Shown here piece after piece: positions 7,912-15,773 of a stretch of 64,000 nt of DNA. The DNA is from Ensifer sp. LC163 (GTDB taxonomy: Bacteria > Pseudomonadota > Alphaproteobacteria > Rhizobiales > Rhizobiaceae). Position 1 is the stretch's first letter; every line of letters begins with the position of its first letter. Under the pieces are notes generated by a model that was given only the letters and a program-made list of their open reading frames with translations, was not told the DNA's origin and did no database searches. The translations under genes were made by a program, and so were the position numbers. The stretch covers positions 1-64,000 of the forward strand of contig NZ_MBSS01000005.1 of assembly GCF_001695855.1 (NCBI RefSeq). Direction: 5' to 3'.

Positions 7912-8961
7912 TCACGTCAAGCGGGTGATGTGACCCATCTTGCGGCCCGGTCGCGCTTCCGTCTTGCCGTAGAGATGGACGAAGACATTGTCTTTGGCAA
8001 GCCAGCCCGGCACCTCGGCGATATCGTCGCCGATCAGGTTCTGCATCACGCAGTCGGAGTGACGAACGGGATTGCCGAGCGGCAGGCCGGCCACTGCGCG
8101 AATGTGCTGGTCGAACTGCGAGACGATGCAGGCCGCTTCCGTCCAGTGGCCGGAATTGTGCACACGCGGCGCCATTTCGTTGGCAACCAGGCTGCCGTCG
8201 GCCAGCACGAAGAACTCCACGCCGATGACGCCGACATAACCGAGCGCGTCGAGGATCGCCTTGGCTGCAACGCGCGCCGTCTCAGCCGTCGCAGGCCCGA
8301 TGGCGGCGGGCACGGTGGAGGTATGAAGAATGCCGTTGCGGTGGACATTCTCCGCCGGATCGTAGCAGGCGACCGTGCCATCGGCTGCGCGGGCAGCGAT
8401 GATCGAGATTTCCCGTTCGAACGGCACGAAACTTTCGAGGATCAACGGCACGGAACCGAGCGCCGCGAACGCGCCTTGCGGGCTGTCCTGCCCAGAGCGG
8501 AACACCCGCTGGCCCTTACCGTCATAGCCGAGGCGGCGGGTCTTCAGCACGCCGGAACCGTCGAAGTCGGCAAGGGCTGCTTCAAGATCAGCCTGGCTGT
8601 CGACGGCATGGAAGCGGGCGGTAACGATGCCGCTGTCATTGAGAAAGCGCTTTTCGACCAGGCGATCCTGGGCGGCTTCAAGCGCCTTCGGCGGCGGAAA
8701 TACCGGCCGGGCCTGCGCAAGCCTCTCGGCGGCTGCGACCGGCACATTCTCGAATTCGTAGGTGACGATATCGCAAGCGGCCGCCAGCGCGTCGAGCGCT
8801 TTCTCATCGTCATAAGCGGCAACGATCTGTTCGTTTGCCACTTGTGCCGCCGGACAGTCGGGTTGCGGCTCGAGGACGATGGTGCGGAAATTCAGCCGTG
8901 CAGCGGACATGGCCAGCATGCGGCCGAGCTGGCCGCCGCCAATGATGCCAATGGTTGTCAT
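7912..8961 (-). CDS. purK: 5-(carboxyamino)imidazole ribonucleotide synthase
   Basis: PurK uses ATP and bicarbonate to carboxylate AIR to N5-CAIR in purine synthesis. The 349-residue ATP-grasp protein begins [21 protein letters not shown], and carries the adenine/ATP region [13 protein letters not shown] and the metal-binding end of the grasp domain in [29 protein letters not shown]. The ATG at 8961 overlaps the purE stop by 4 nt (ATGA), showing a coupled purEK operon. Confidence 0.97.
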   Translation of the reverse strand: MTTIGIIGGGQLGRMLAMSAARLNFRTIVLEPQPDCPAAQVANEQIVAAYDDEKALDALAAACDIVTYEFENVPVAAAERLAQARPVFPPPKALEAAQDRLVEKRFLNDSGIVTARFHAVDSQADLEAALADFDGSGVLKTRRLGYDGKGQRVFRSGQDSPQGAFAALGSVPLILESFVPFEREISIIAARAADGTVACYDPAENVHRNGILHTSTVPAAIGPATAETARVAAKAILDALGYVGVIGVEFFVLADGSLVANEMAPRVHNSGHWTEAACIVSQFDQHIRAVAGLPLGNPVRHSDCVMQNLIGDDIAEVPGWLAKDNVFVHLYGKTEARPGRKMGHITRLT

Positions 8962-9458
8962 GCGTCGTCCACCGGGTACTCGGCGACGGCGACGGTCTGC
9001 TGCTCGCGCCAGTCGTCGAGGCGGTCGGCAAGGTCGTTGTCGCTGAGCGCCAGCACGGCTGCGGCCAGCAGCGCGGCGTTGACCGCCCCGGCGCGCCCGA
9101 TCGCCAGCGTTCCGACGGGAATGCCGGCCGGCATCTGGACGATCGACAGCAGGCTGTCCTGGCCGGAAAGCGCCTTCGACTGCACCGGCACACCGAAGAC
9201 CGGCAACGGCGTCATCGAGGCACACATGCCCGGCAGGTGGGCAGCGCCGCCGGCACCGGCGATGATGACCTTGAAACCTTCGTCGCGCGCGCCCTTGGCA
9301 AAGCTGACCAGCCGGTCAGGCGTGCGGTGCGCAGAAACGATGCGGGCCTCATAGGCAATGTCGAGCGCGTCGAGCGTATCGGCGGCGTTCTTCATCGTCT
9401 CCCAGTCGGACTGGCTTCCCATGATGATGGCGACGGGTGGGGTCGTGGTGTCGAGCAC
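8958..9458 (-). CDS. purE: N5-carboxyaminoimidazole ribonucleotide mutase
   Basis: PurE (class I) moves the carboxylate of N5-CAIR to give CAIR, the step after PurK. The 166-residue protein has the signature [12 protein letters not shown] near residue 11, the conserved SAHRTPDR loop that holds the catalytic histidine, and [15 protein letters not shown]. It sits directly upstream of purK with a 4-nt overlap. A DUF465 gene ends 17 nt upstream on the same strand and may be co-transcribed. Confidence 0.97.
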   Translation of the reverse strand: MLDTTTPPVAIIMGSQSDWETMKNAADTLDALDIAYEARIVSAHRTPDRLVSFAKGARDEGFKVIIAGAGGAAHLPGMCASMTPLPVFGVPVQSKALSGQDSLLSIVQMPAGIPVGTLAIGRAGAVNAALLAAAVLALSDNDLADRLDDWREQQTVAVAEYPVDDA

Positions 9459-9475
9459 GTCTTTAAAGTTCCGCT

Positions 9476-9679
9476 TCAGGCAATGATGTCGGGAATGATC
9501 TGGTCTTCGATCTTGGTGATCTTGTCCTTGATGACCAGCTTCTTCTTCTTCATGCGCTGAACTCTCAGCGCATCGCAGCCGGTCTCGATCATGGCGTTGA
9601 TAGCAGCATCATAGTCTTCATGTTCCTGCCTCAGCCGCGCGGCGGTTAATCTGAGTTCGGCTTGGTCCTGGTCCGGCAT
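9476..9679 (-). CDS. YdcH family DUF465 protein
   Basis: A 67-residue DUF465/YdcH protein: a helical, charged peptide with [17 protein letters not shown] followed by [21 protein letters not shown], the hallmark lysine-rich helix. The function of the family is unknown. It precedes purE by 17 nt on the minus strand, and a second DUF465 gene begins 212 nt away on the other strand. Confidence 0.85.
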   Translation of the reverse strand: MPDQDQAELRLTAARLRQEHEDYDAAINAMIETGCDALRVQRMKKKKLVIKDKITKIEDQIIPDIIA

Positions 9680-9844
9680 GCAAAGCGATCCCCATCAGCC
9701 CGGTTGCGAAGTCCTCCTCGAACCGGAATTTCATGCGCCGCTCTATCACATCTTGGGCGGTAACGGGAAGTTATCCGTCGTCATCATTTCGCCTTCGACA
9801 AATGAAAAATGGCGTGGCACAGTAGTAAGGTTACAACCATGGAA

Positions 9845-9868
9845 CATCCGGCATTTACCTGCCGGATG
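9845..9868 (+). promoter_or_regulatory. Leader hairpin before the second DUF465 gene
   Basis: Perfect 8-bp arms CATCCGGC/GCCGGATG with an 8-nt loop end 23 nt before the ATG at 9892, just above the ribosome-binding site. It could influence translation. Confidence 0.45.
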
Positions 9869-9891
9869 CAAGCAAAAGGAAGGGACTGCCA

Positions 9892-10065
9892 ATGACCATT
9901 GAGGCTCATCTTGCAACGCTTGAGAAAAAACATGGCGCACTGGAGCAGGAGCTCCATGCAGCAATGAACCAGCCGTCCACCGAGGACGAAATGATCAGCG
10001 ACATCAAGCGAAGGAAGCTGCGCATCAAGGACGAAATCGAAAGGCTTCGCTCCTCAACTCACTGA
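9892..10065 (+). CDS. YdcH family DUF465 protein, 57 residues
   Basis: A small gene whose product begins MTIEAHLATLEKKHGALEQE, continues through ISDIKRRKLRIKDEIERLRS and stops at 10065. This is the DUF465 pattern of two short helices with a lysine/arginine-rich second half. AGCAAAAGGAAGGGACTGCC before the ATG supplies a ribosome-binding site. Function is unknown. It is divergent from the other DUF465 gene, so the two share a 212-nt intergenic region. Confidence 0.85.
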   Translation: MTIEAHLATLEKKHGALEQELHAAMNQPSTEDEMISDIKRRKLRIKDEIERLRSSTH

Positions 10066-10165
10066 TTATGAACGGTATTTCCCAGTAACAACGGGAGGTG
10101 TCCTCTCCGCGGAGACGACGCAACAAGGTTCACAACCAATCCCCCCAACGGAATATACGGATCGC
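10066..10165 (+). ncRNA. Candidate small RNA or 3' UTR of the DUF465 gene
   Basis: About 100 nt between the DUF465 stop and a strong terminator hold a GGAGGTGTCCTCTCCGC segment, able to form a stem and rich in anti-ribosome-binding-site-like CCTCTCC, then an unstructured CAACAAGG stretch. There is no reading frame. It may be only a 3' UTR; I see no clear independent promoter. Confidence 0.3.
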
Positions 10166-10193
10166 TCGACCGGGTTTGAGACCCGGTCGATTT
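10166..10193 (+). terminator. Terminator after the DUF465 gene
   Basis: Perfect 10-bp stem TCGACCGGGT/ACCCGGTCGA, loop TTGAG, then TTT. It faces the minus-strand ArsR gene that ends at 10227. Confidence 0.75.
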
Positions 10194-10226
10194 GTGTCAG
10201 CAGGCGGTTACGCTTCCGTCAGCCCC

Positions 10227-10487
10227 TCACGCCCAGAACTGATCCAACCAAAGGTTGAGCCCGTCGAAGCCAGGGCGGTTGATGGCGTATATGCGCCGGG
10301 TGCCATTGGCCGAAACCGAGACCAGATTGCAGTCCAGCAGAGCCTTCAGATGCTGCGATACCGCCGGTCGGCTGATCGGCAATCCTTCAGCCAGTTCGTT
10401 GACCGTCTTCGGCGCGCGCCGCAGTTCCTCCAGCAGGTAACGCCGGTTGGGATCCGCGATGGCATCGAAAGGGTCCGCAATGGTCAT
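10227..10487 (-). CDS. ArsR family transcriptional regulator
   Basis: An 86-residue winged-helix protein: FDAIADPNRRYLLEEL (helix 1), the recognition region TVNELAEGLPISRPAVSQHLKAL at about 29-50, and a wing with NGTRRIYAI. Typical ArsR metal-binding cysteines (ELCVCDL) are absent and only Cys53 is present, so this looks like a non-metal member of the SdpR/AutR-like kind. A TauE/SafE permease ends about 100 nt upstream on the same strand, but no target is evident. Confidence 0.85.
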   Translation of the reverse strand: MTIADPFDAIADPNRRYLLEELRRAPKTVNELAEGLPISRPAVSQHLKALLDCNLVSVSANGTRRIYAINRPGFDGLNLWLDQFWA

Positions 10488-10584
10488 GTCCGGACGTTAA
10501 GCGAATTCTCCGCAGGCGGCAAGAAATTTGTGCGCTGCGGCATTTCCGTATTGCTTCGCAATATGATGGCTTGCTTGGATGCGT

Positions 10585-11364
10585 TCAGGCGCCGGCCAGC
10601 AGGCTGTTCAGGCCATCCCACAGCAGTTTCAGTCCGGCGATGAAAGCCATCGTATACATGAAGGGATAGAAGATCTGCGGTTTCATGCGGCGAACGATGA
10701 AGGCGCCGCAGATGGTGGCAATGATCGCCAGCGGAAACAGCGTCGCCGAGATCTTGAGGTTGCTCATGTCGAGCTGGCCGAGCGCGAAGTAGGGGATGAG
10801 CTTGACGGCGTTGAGGATGGCGAAGAAGCGTACGATCGTGCCGGTGTATTCGCGCGGGTCGAGTTGAAGCGGCAGGGCGTAAATCTGGAAGGGCGGGCCG
10901 CCCGCATGGGCGACAAAGCTGCCATAGCCGGCAAACGAGCCCCAGAGCGTCGCGGGGCCGGCCCGTTGCTTCTTGGGCGTGATCGTTATTCCGTTGCGCA
11001 TGCGCCAGACATTGTAGACATAGCGTAAGACGAACAGCACGGTGATGAGGCCGATGATCAGGCGCAGATAGTCGCGCGAGACATAGGCTGACGTCGCCCA
11101 GCCGATGAGAATGCCGGCGATGGCGCCAGGCAGCAGCATGACCAGGGTCTTGCGATCGCCGTGTTTGCGCCACATCCAGAGCGAGACGAGGTCCATCGCG
11201 ATCAGGATCGGCAGCAACAGCGCCGCAGCCTGGACCGGCGAGACGGCCATCGACAGGATCGGCACGCCCATCAGTGAAAGCGCCTCGCCCATGCCGCCCT
11301 TGCTGAGGCCAACAAGAAGAACCGCCGGGATGGCGACGAGATAGAAGTCCAGGTCGGGAAGCAT
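10585..11364 (-). CDS. Sulfite exporter TauE/SafE family permease
   Basis: A 259-residue polytopic membrane protein with the TauE/SafE (UPF0721) pattern: two halves, each with several hydrophobic helices. GLSKGGMGEALSLMGVPIL in the first half and WGSFAGYGSFVAHAGGPPFQ in the second are the paired family signatures. Members export small sulfur-containing or organic anions; the substrate here is unknown. The ATG at 11364 gives a clean first helix. It is divergent from the ThiE-like gene at 11467. Confidence 0.88.
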   Translation of the reverse strand: MLPDLDFYLVAIPAVLLVGLSKGGMGEALSLMGVPILSMAVSPVQAAALLLPILIAMDLVSLWMWRKHGDRKTLVMLLPGAIAGILIGWATSAYVSRDYLRLIIGLITVLFVLRYVYNVWRMRNGITITPKKQRAGPATLWGSFAGYGSFVAHAGGPPFQIYALPLQLDPREYTGTIVRFFAILNAVKLIPYFALGQLDMSNLKISATLFPLAIIATICGAFIVRRMKPQIFYPFMYTMAFIAGLKLLWDGLNSLLAGA

Positions 11365-11466
11365 CGGTGGCGGTTGATCCTTTTGACGTCTCCGTCTATC
11401 GGTTTTCCCAAACGAAATCGAGCGCTGGTTTCCGCCGACATGCGGGCACAGCCGGAAATGGATGTC

Positions 11467-12120
11467 ATGAGCAAGACAATAGAACGCTGCCGCCTGGTGC
11501 TGATCGCGCCCGATATCGCTGATCTGGCGGATCGCGCCAAGGTGCTTGCCGACGCCTTGAAGGGCGGCGACGTCGCTTCGGTGATCGTGCCGCAATACGG
11601 CCTCGACGACGCCGAGTTCCAGAAACACGCCGAGCGCCTCGTGCCGATCATCCAGGAGGCCGGCGCTGCCGCGCTGATCGAGGGCGATTCCCGTGTCGCG
11701 GGACGCGCCAAGGCCGACGGCCTGCACATTTCCGGCAATGCCGAAGTGCTCGGCGAGGCGGTCGAGAAGCACACGCCGAAGCTCATCGTCGGCGGCGGCA
11801 ATGCCGCCGACCGCCACCACGCGCTTGAAATCGGCGAAGTGCGCCCGGACTACGTGTTCTTCGGCAAGACCGATGGCGACATCAAGCCGGATGCGCATCC
11901 GAAGAACCTGGCGCTGGCCGAATGGTGGGCCTCGATGATCGAGATCCCCTGCATCGTCATGGGCGGCACGGATCCGCAATCTGCGCTGGCGGCCGCCGAG
12001 ACCGGCGCCGAGTTCGTGGCGCTGCGACTGGCCGTCTTCGGCGAGCCCGAGCAGGCGCCGTCGGTCGTTGCGACCGTCAACGCGCTTCTTGACGAAAAAG
12101 CGCCACGGTTTGAAGATTAA
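11467..12120 (+). CDS. ThiE-like TIM-barrel protein
   Basis: The 217-residue product resembles thiamine phosphate synthase: RLVLIAPDIADL at strand 1, GLHISGN in the position of the ThiE GVHLGQ motif, PDYVFFGKTDGDIKPDAHPKN at the phosphate/metal loop and IPCIVMGGTDPQSALAAAETG near the end. True ThiE enzymes couple HMP-PP to HET-P, but this protein lacks the canonical S-x-H-T and P-T-x-x-K elements, so its activity is doubtful. I used ATG 11467; ATG 11458 is also possible. The Sel1 gene follows within 10 nt. Confidence 0.65.
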   Translation: MSKTIERCRLVLIAPDIADLADRAKVLADALKGGDVASVIVPQYGLDDAEFQKHAERLVPIIQEAGAAALIEGDSRVAGRAKADGLHISGNAEVLGEAVEKHTPKLIVGGGNAADRHHALEIGEVRPDYVFFGKTDGDIKPDAHPKNLALAEWWASMIEIPCIVMGGTDPQSALAAAETGAEFVALRLAVFGEPEQAPSVVATVNALLDEKAPRFED

Positions 12121-12129
12121 GACGTGTCG

Positions 12130-13335
12130 ATGTTAAACCGACTGTCGTCAAAGCTCAGCTGGGGCGTTGCCCTTCTTGCCGTCGCCGCTGCCGTGGCGAT
12201 GCCGGCGCGTGCGCAGCAACAGCCAGTTCCCGGGCAGGAACAACCGGTTCCCGCGCAGGAGGAGCCAGCCTCTGCGCAGGAGCAAGGCGTCAATGCCGAT
12301 GACGGCGGCGCTGCGAAGCGCGGCCGCATCACCCCCTTCAATGGTGCAGCCATGCCGGAAGAGGGCAAGCCTGGAGGCAAACCGGCCGATCCGGCGGACA
12401 AGAAGAAAGCCGGCGACGGCACGGTGCCCTCACAGGGCGTCAATGTCTTCGACCGCATGGGCGCCGAACTGCCGGCTTTGCCGGCGGAAAAGCCGTTCGC
12501 CGGCAAGGTGGACGACGCCTACGGCGCCTTCCAGCGCGGCTACTATCTGACGGCGATGGATCTGGCGCTCCCGCGGGCGCAGCTCGGTGATCCTGCCGCC
12601 CAGACGCTAGTCGCCGAAATCCTGCAGCAGGGCCTCGGCGTCGTGCGCAATGCCAAGCAGGCGGCGTTCTGGTATGGGCAGGCGGCCGAAAACGGCGACC
12701 CGGCGGCGATGTTCAAATATGCGCTGATCCTGATGGAGGGGCGATACGTCAAGCGCGACCGCAAGAAGTCCGAGGAGCTGATGAAGAAGGCCGCCGATCT
12801 CGGCAATGCGTCGGCCCAGTTCAACTACGGACAGACGCTGGTAGCCGACAGTCCAGGACCGAAGGGTCTGAAGGCAGCGATGCCCTACTACGAAAAATCG
12901 GCCGCGCAGGGGATCGCCGACGCGCAATATGCACTGTCGCAGATCTATCTCAACGTCGACGGCATCGACGAGGCCAAGCGGGCGCGGGCCAGGGAGTGGC
13001 TACTTCGCGCGGCCCATGCCGGCTACGACACGGCGCAGCTCGACATCGCCATCTGGATGATCGAAGGCATTGCCGGCGATCGCAACCTGGAGGACGGTTT
13101 CGGCTGGATGAGGCGGGCGGCGGAAGGCGGCAATGTCGTGGCTCAGAACCGGCTGTCGCATCTCTATGTCAACGCCATCGGCACTCGCCCCAATCCGGTC
13201 GAAGCGGCAAAGTGGTATGTTTTGTCGCGCCGCGCCGGGCTCAAGGACGATGCGCTGGAAGACTTCTATCTCGGTCTCAACGAACAGCAGCAGAAGGCGG
13301 CATTGAGCGCGGCCAACAAGTTCCGCTCGACCTGA
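12130..13335 (+). CDS. Exported Sel1/TPR-like repeat protein
   Basis: The 401-residue protein has a signal peptide (LSWGVALLAVAAAVAMPARA), a low-complexity Gln/Pro/Glu segment at about 28-50, a proline-rich linker and then at least five Sel1 repeats from residue 120: AKQAAFWYGQAAENGDPAAM, KSEELMKKAADLGNASAQF, AMPYYEKSAAQGIADAQY, REWLLRAAHAGYDTAQLDIA and EDGFGWMRRAAEGGNVVAQN. Such periplasmic solenoids often bind signalling or cell-wall proteins. It differs in length and N-terminus from ExoR. It starts 10 nt after the ThiE-like gene and ends at a terminator. Confidence 0.85.
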   Translation: MLNRLSSKLSWGVALLAVAAAVAMPARAQQQPVPGQEQPVPAQEEPASAQEQGVNADDGGAAKRGRITPFNGAAMPEEGKPGGKPADPADKKKAGDGTVPSQGVNVFDRMGAELPALPAEKPFAGKVDDAYGAFQRGYYLTAMDLALPRAQLGDPAAQTLVAEILQQGLGVVRNAKQAAFWYGQAAENGDPAAMFKYALILMEGRYVKRDRKKSEELMKKAADLGNASAQFNYGQTLVADSPGPKGLKAAMPYYEKSAAQGIADAQYALSQIYLNVDGIDEAKRARAREWLLRAAHAGYDTAQLDIAIWMIEGIAGDRNLEDGFGWMRRAAEGGNVVAQNRLSHLYVNAIGTRPNPVEAAKWYVLSRRAGLKDDALEDFYLGLNEQQQKAALSAANKFRST

Positions 13336-13399
13336 CCGGCCTTCCAGGCGCCCGAATCTCGCCGACTTGGCGGGTCTGGGCGCTATTTCTCTTGAACTT

Positions 13400-13433
13400 C
13401 CGGGGCTTTTGTGGTCTTGAAGCCCCGGTTTTT
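13400..13433 (+). terminator. Terminator after the Sel1 gene
   Basis: Stem CCGGGGCTT/AAGCCCCGG with an 11-nt loop followed by five T. Confidence 0.75.
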
Positions 13434-13567
13434 GCCCTTGGCGCCATGGTCTTCCGGCGCGCCTCGGGCGGAGTGATCTTCACTCGGTTTTTTGACGACG
13501 GAACTCGATGACAAGCCTTGCCCATTCGGCAGGCGCTACCCCATGTTCCGTCACACAGGTTCAATGT

Positions 13568-13589
13568 CCGATCGAGAAGGCTCGATCGG
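13568..13589 (+). promoter_or_regulatory. Hairpin before the inositol monophosphatase gene
   Basis: Perfect 9-bp arms CCGATCGAG/CTCGATCGG around AAGG end 24 nt before the ATG at 13614. No T-run follows, so this is leader structure or a regulator site rather than a terminator. Confidence 0.4.
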
Positions 13590-13613
13590 CCTTCGCTTCA
13601 CAAGGATCGCCAG

Positions 13614-14414
13614 ATGGCCCGTTCAGCTCTCCTCAATGTCATGGTTCAAGCCGCCTTCAAGGCCGGCAAGTCGCTGGCACGCGATTTCGGTGAAGTACAG
13701 AACCTGCAGGTCTCGCTCAAGGGACCGGGCGACTACGTGTCCCAGGCCGACCGCAAGGCCGAAAAGCTGATCCGCGAAGAACTGCTGAAAGCCCGCCCGA
13801 CCTACGGCTTCCTCGGCGAGGAGGGCGAGGAGATCATCGGTACCGATGGGGCGCATCGCTGGATCGTCGATCCGCTCGACGGCACCACCAACTTTCTGCA
13901 CGGCATTCCGCATTTCGCTGTCTCGATCGCGCTTGAGCGCCAGGGCGAGATCGTCGGCGCTGTCGTGTTCAACCCGGCGACGGACGAACTCTATACGGCC
14001 GAGCGTGGCGGCGGCGCCTTCCTCAACGACCGTCGCCTGCGCGTCGCTTCGCGCAAGGCCCTGTCGGATGCGGTGATCGCCACCGGCACGCCACATCTCG
14101 GTCGTGGCAACCACGGCAAATACCTGATCGAACTGCGCCACGTAATGGGCGAAGTCGCCGGCATCCGCCGCATGGGCTCGGCATCGCTCGATCTCGCCTA
14201 TGTTGCCGCCGGCCGTTTCGACGGTTACTGGGAGCGCGACCTGGCAGCCTGGGACATTGCGGCCGGCGTGCTGCTGATCCGCGAAGCCGGTGGCTGGTCG
14301 ACGGATATCGATGGCGGCGCCAAGCCGGTCGATGAGGGCTCGATCATCTGCGGCAACGAATACATCACCAAGGCGCTGCGTGACGTCGTTCACCGCCCGA
14401 TCCCGTCGAAGTAA
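13614..14414 (+). CDS. suhB: Inositol monophosphatase family protein
   Basis: A Mg2+-dependent phosphatase of the IMPase/SuhB family, 266 residues, the usual length. The metal-binding residues are visible: GEEGEE (about 68-73), WIVDPLDGTTNFLHG (Asp86, Asp89) and the C-terminal AAWDIAAGVLLIREAGG. Family members hydrolyse inositol 1-phosphate or related sugar phosphates, and SuhB also associates with transcription complexes; the sequence does not decide between these roles. A 279-nt intergenic region with a hairpin precedes it and a terminator follows. Confidence 0.92.
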   Translation: MARSALLNVMVQAAFKAGKSLARDFGEVQNLQVSLKGPGDYVSQADRKAEKLIREELLKARPTYGFLGEEGEEIIGTDGAHRWIVDPLDGTTNFLHGIPHFAVSIALERQGEIVGAVVFNPATDELYTAERGGGAFLNDRRLRVASRKALSDAVIATGTPHLGRGNHGKYLIELRHVMGEVAGIRRMGSASLDLAYVAAGRFDGYWERDLAAWDIAAGVLLIREAGGWSTDIDGGAKPVDEGSIICGNEYITKALRDVVHRPIPSK

Positions 14415-14440
14415 ACGGCGGCCATCCGGCTTTTGCTGCA

Positions 14441-14477
14441 AGCCTCCGGTGCGCCATGCGTCGGGGGCTTTTGTTTT
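14441..14477 (+). terminator. Terminator after suhB
   Basis: Stem AGCCTCCG/CGGGGGCT (one G-T pair) followed by TTTTGTTTTT. Confidence 0.65.
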
Positions 14478-14504
14478 TCCTTCAATTCGGCGCAAAGTTT
14501 CACT

Positions 14505-14607
14505 ACAGCGCGGCGCATCTTGTGTTACGCGCCAAGGACGCCGTAGCGCCTCAAACCTGCTGCATAACTTTCTCCTTAAATCGATTCCGATTTGAGAAAT
14601 TATGCAG
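14505..14607 (-). repeat. Two-module palindromic repeat, copy C
   Basis: In inverted orientation: module 2 (14505-14543, beginning ACAGCGCGGCGC) comes first, then module 1 (14560-14607) with CTGCATAAC/AATTATGCAG ends and core TTAAATCGATTCCGATTT. It lies between suhB and the MotA-like gene, about 60 nt before the latter's start. Confidence 0.88.
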
Positions 14608-14666
14608 TAGGCTCCGACACGTCGCGGCACCGTTCCGCCAAATGCAACCGGGAGAATGGTATACCC

Positions 14667-15770
14667 ATGACGAAACTGCATCTGTCCGGGTGGGACGGTC
14701 GGGAAGGCGTGGAAGCAGACTACAATCCGCATAAGCTTTCGAGCCCCATGCACTTTTTCTGGACCATGGCGATCTTCCTGATCATCGTCGGTTTCGTCGG
14801 CGCAATCCTTTTCCGCCAGGCGCACAATGCCTTCCTCGCCAATCCTGGCTTGAACGGCCTGATCCTCGGGGTGCTGCTGATCGGCATCCTGCTGGCATTC
14901 AATCATGTGCTCGGGCTTCGCCCCGAGGTGCGCTGGTTCAATTCCTTCCGCGCCGCCGGCAGTGCCGACAAGGTCGGGCGGGACCCGGTCCTGCTTGCGC
15001 CGATGCGCGCGCTGATCGGCGGTCGCCAGACGGCGATCTCGACGACCGCGCTGAGGTCGATCCTGGATTCGATCGCAACACGTCTGGATGAATCGCGCGA
15101 CACCACGCGTTACCTGACCGGCCTTCTCGTCTTCCTCGGCCTGCTCGGCACCTTCTGGGGCCTGCTCGGCACGATCGGCTCCATCAACACCGTCATCCAG
15201 TCACTGGATGCCGGTTCCGGCAGCACCGAAGACGTGCTTGGCGCCCTGAAAACCGGTCTGTCGGCGCCGCTGGCCGGCATGGGCACGGCGTTTTCCACAT
15301 CGCTCTTCGGCCTTTCCGGCTCGCTGATCCTCGGTTTTCTCGATCTGCAAGCGGGCCGGGCGCAGAACCGCTTCTACACCGAGCTTGAAAACTGGCTGTC
15401 GTCAGTGACCGACGTCGGTTCGGAACTGTCCATTGCCGGCGACCTGTCGGCCGGCGCGCCGGTCGAGGAGCTGAAGCGCCTGACGGACCAGCTTGTGCGC
15501 CTCAACCATGAAGGCGGTTCCAGCCATCGCACGACGGCGGCGATGGCGAGCCTTGCAGAGGGCATTCAAGGACTGGTCAAGAACATGCGCGGCGAGCAGC
15601 AGATGCTGCGTGACTGGATCGAGGCGCAGCAGGAAGAGGCGAAGGCCATGCGCAAGACGCTGGACAAGCTGACGACGCGCATCGGCCACACCGAGCGCAT
15701 TTCGGTGAACGGCGAGAAATCCGGATCGCAGGCCAAGCTTAGCCATGCCGACGATTCCGGAGGGGATTGA
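14667..15770 (+). CDS. MotA/TolQ/ExbB-like proton channel protein
   Basis: A 367-residue inner-membrane protein with four predicted helices: about 30-50, 62-83, 148-172 and 200-226. The GLLVFLGLLGTFWGLLGTI and PLAGMGTAFSTSLFGLSGSL segments match helices 3 and 4 of MotA/ExbB/TolQ stator units. The C-terminal 120 residues are cytoplasmic and helical. With the next gene (3-nt gap), which has the MotB-like partner features, it should form an ion-driven stator. No flagellar genes are near, and a separate tolQR lies at 59.5 kb, so it is neither. Its load is unknown. Confidence 0.85.
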   Translation: MTKLHLSGWDGREGVEADYNPHKLSSPMHFFWTMAIFLIIVGFVGAILFRQAHNAFLANPGLNGLILGVLLIGILLAFNHVLGLRPEVRWFNSFRAAGSADKVGRDPVLLAPMRALIGGRQTAISTTALRSILDSIATRLDESRDTTRYLTGLLVFLGLLGTFWGLLGTIGSINTVIQSLDAGSGSTEDVLGALKTGLSAPLAGMGTAFSTSLFGLSGSLILGFLDLQAGRAQNRFYTELENWLSSVTDVGSELSIAGDLSAGAPVEELKRLTDQLVRLNHEGGSSHRTTAAMASLAEGIQGLVKNMRGEQQMLRDWIEAQQEEAKAMRKTLDKLTTRIGHTERISVNGEKSGSQAKLSHADDSGGD

Positions 15771-15773
15771 TCC

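Noticed and set aside
12130-13335. ExoR
   Set aside because: It shares Sel1 repeats, but is much longer than ExoR and has a different low-complexity N-terminus and neighbours.
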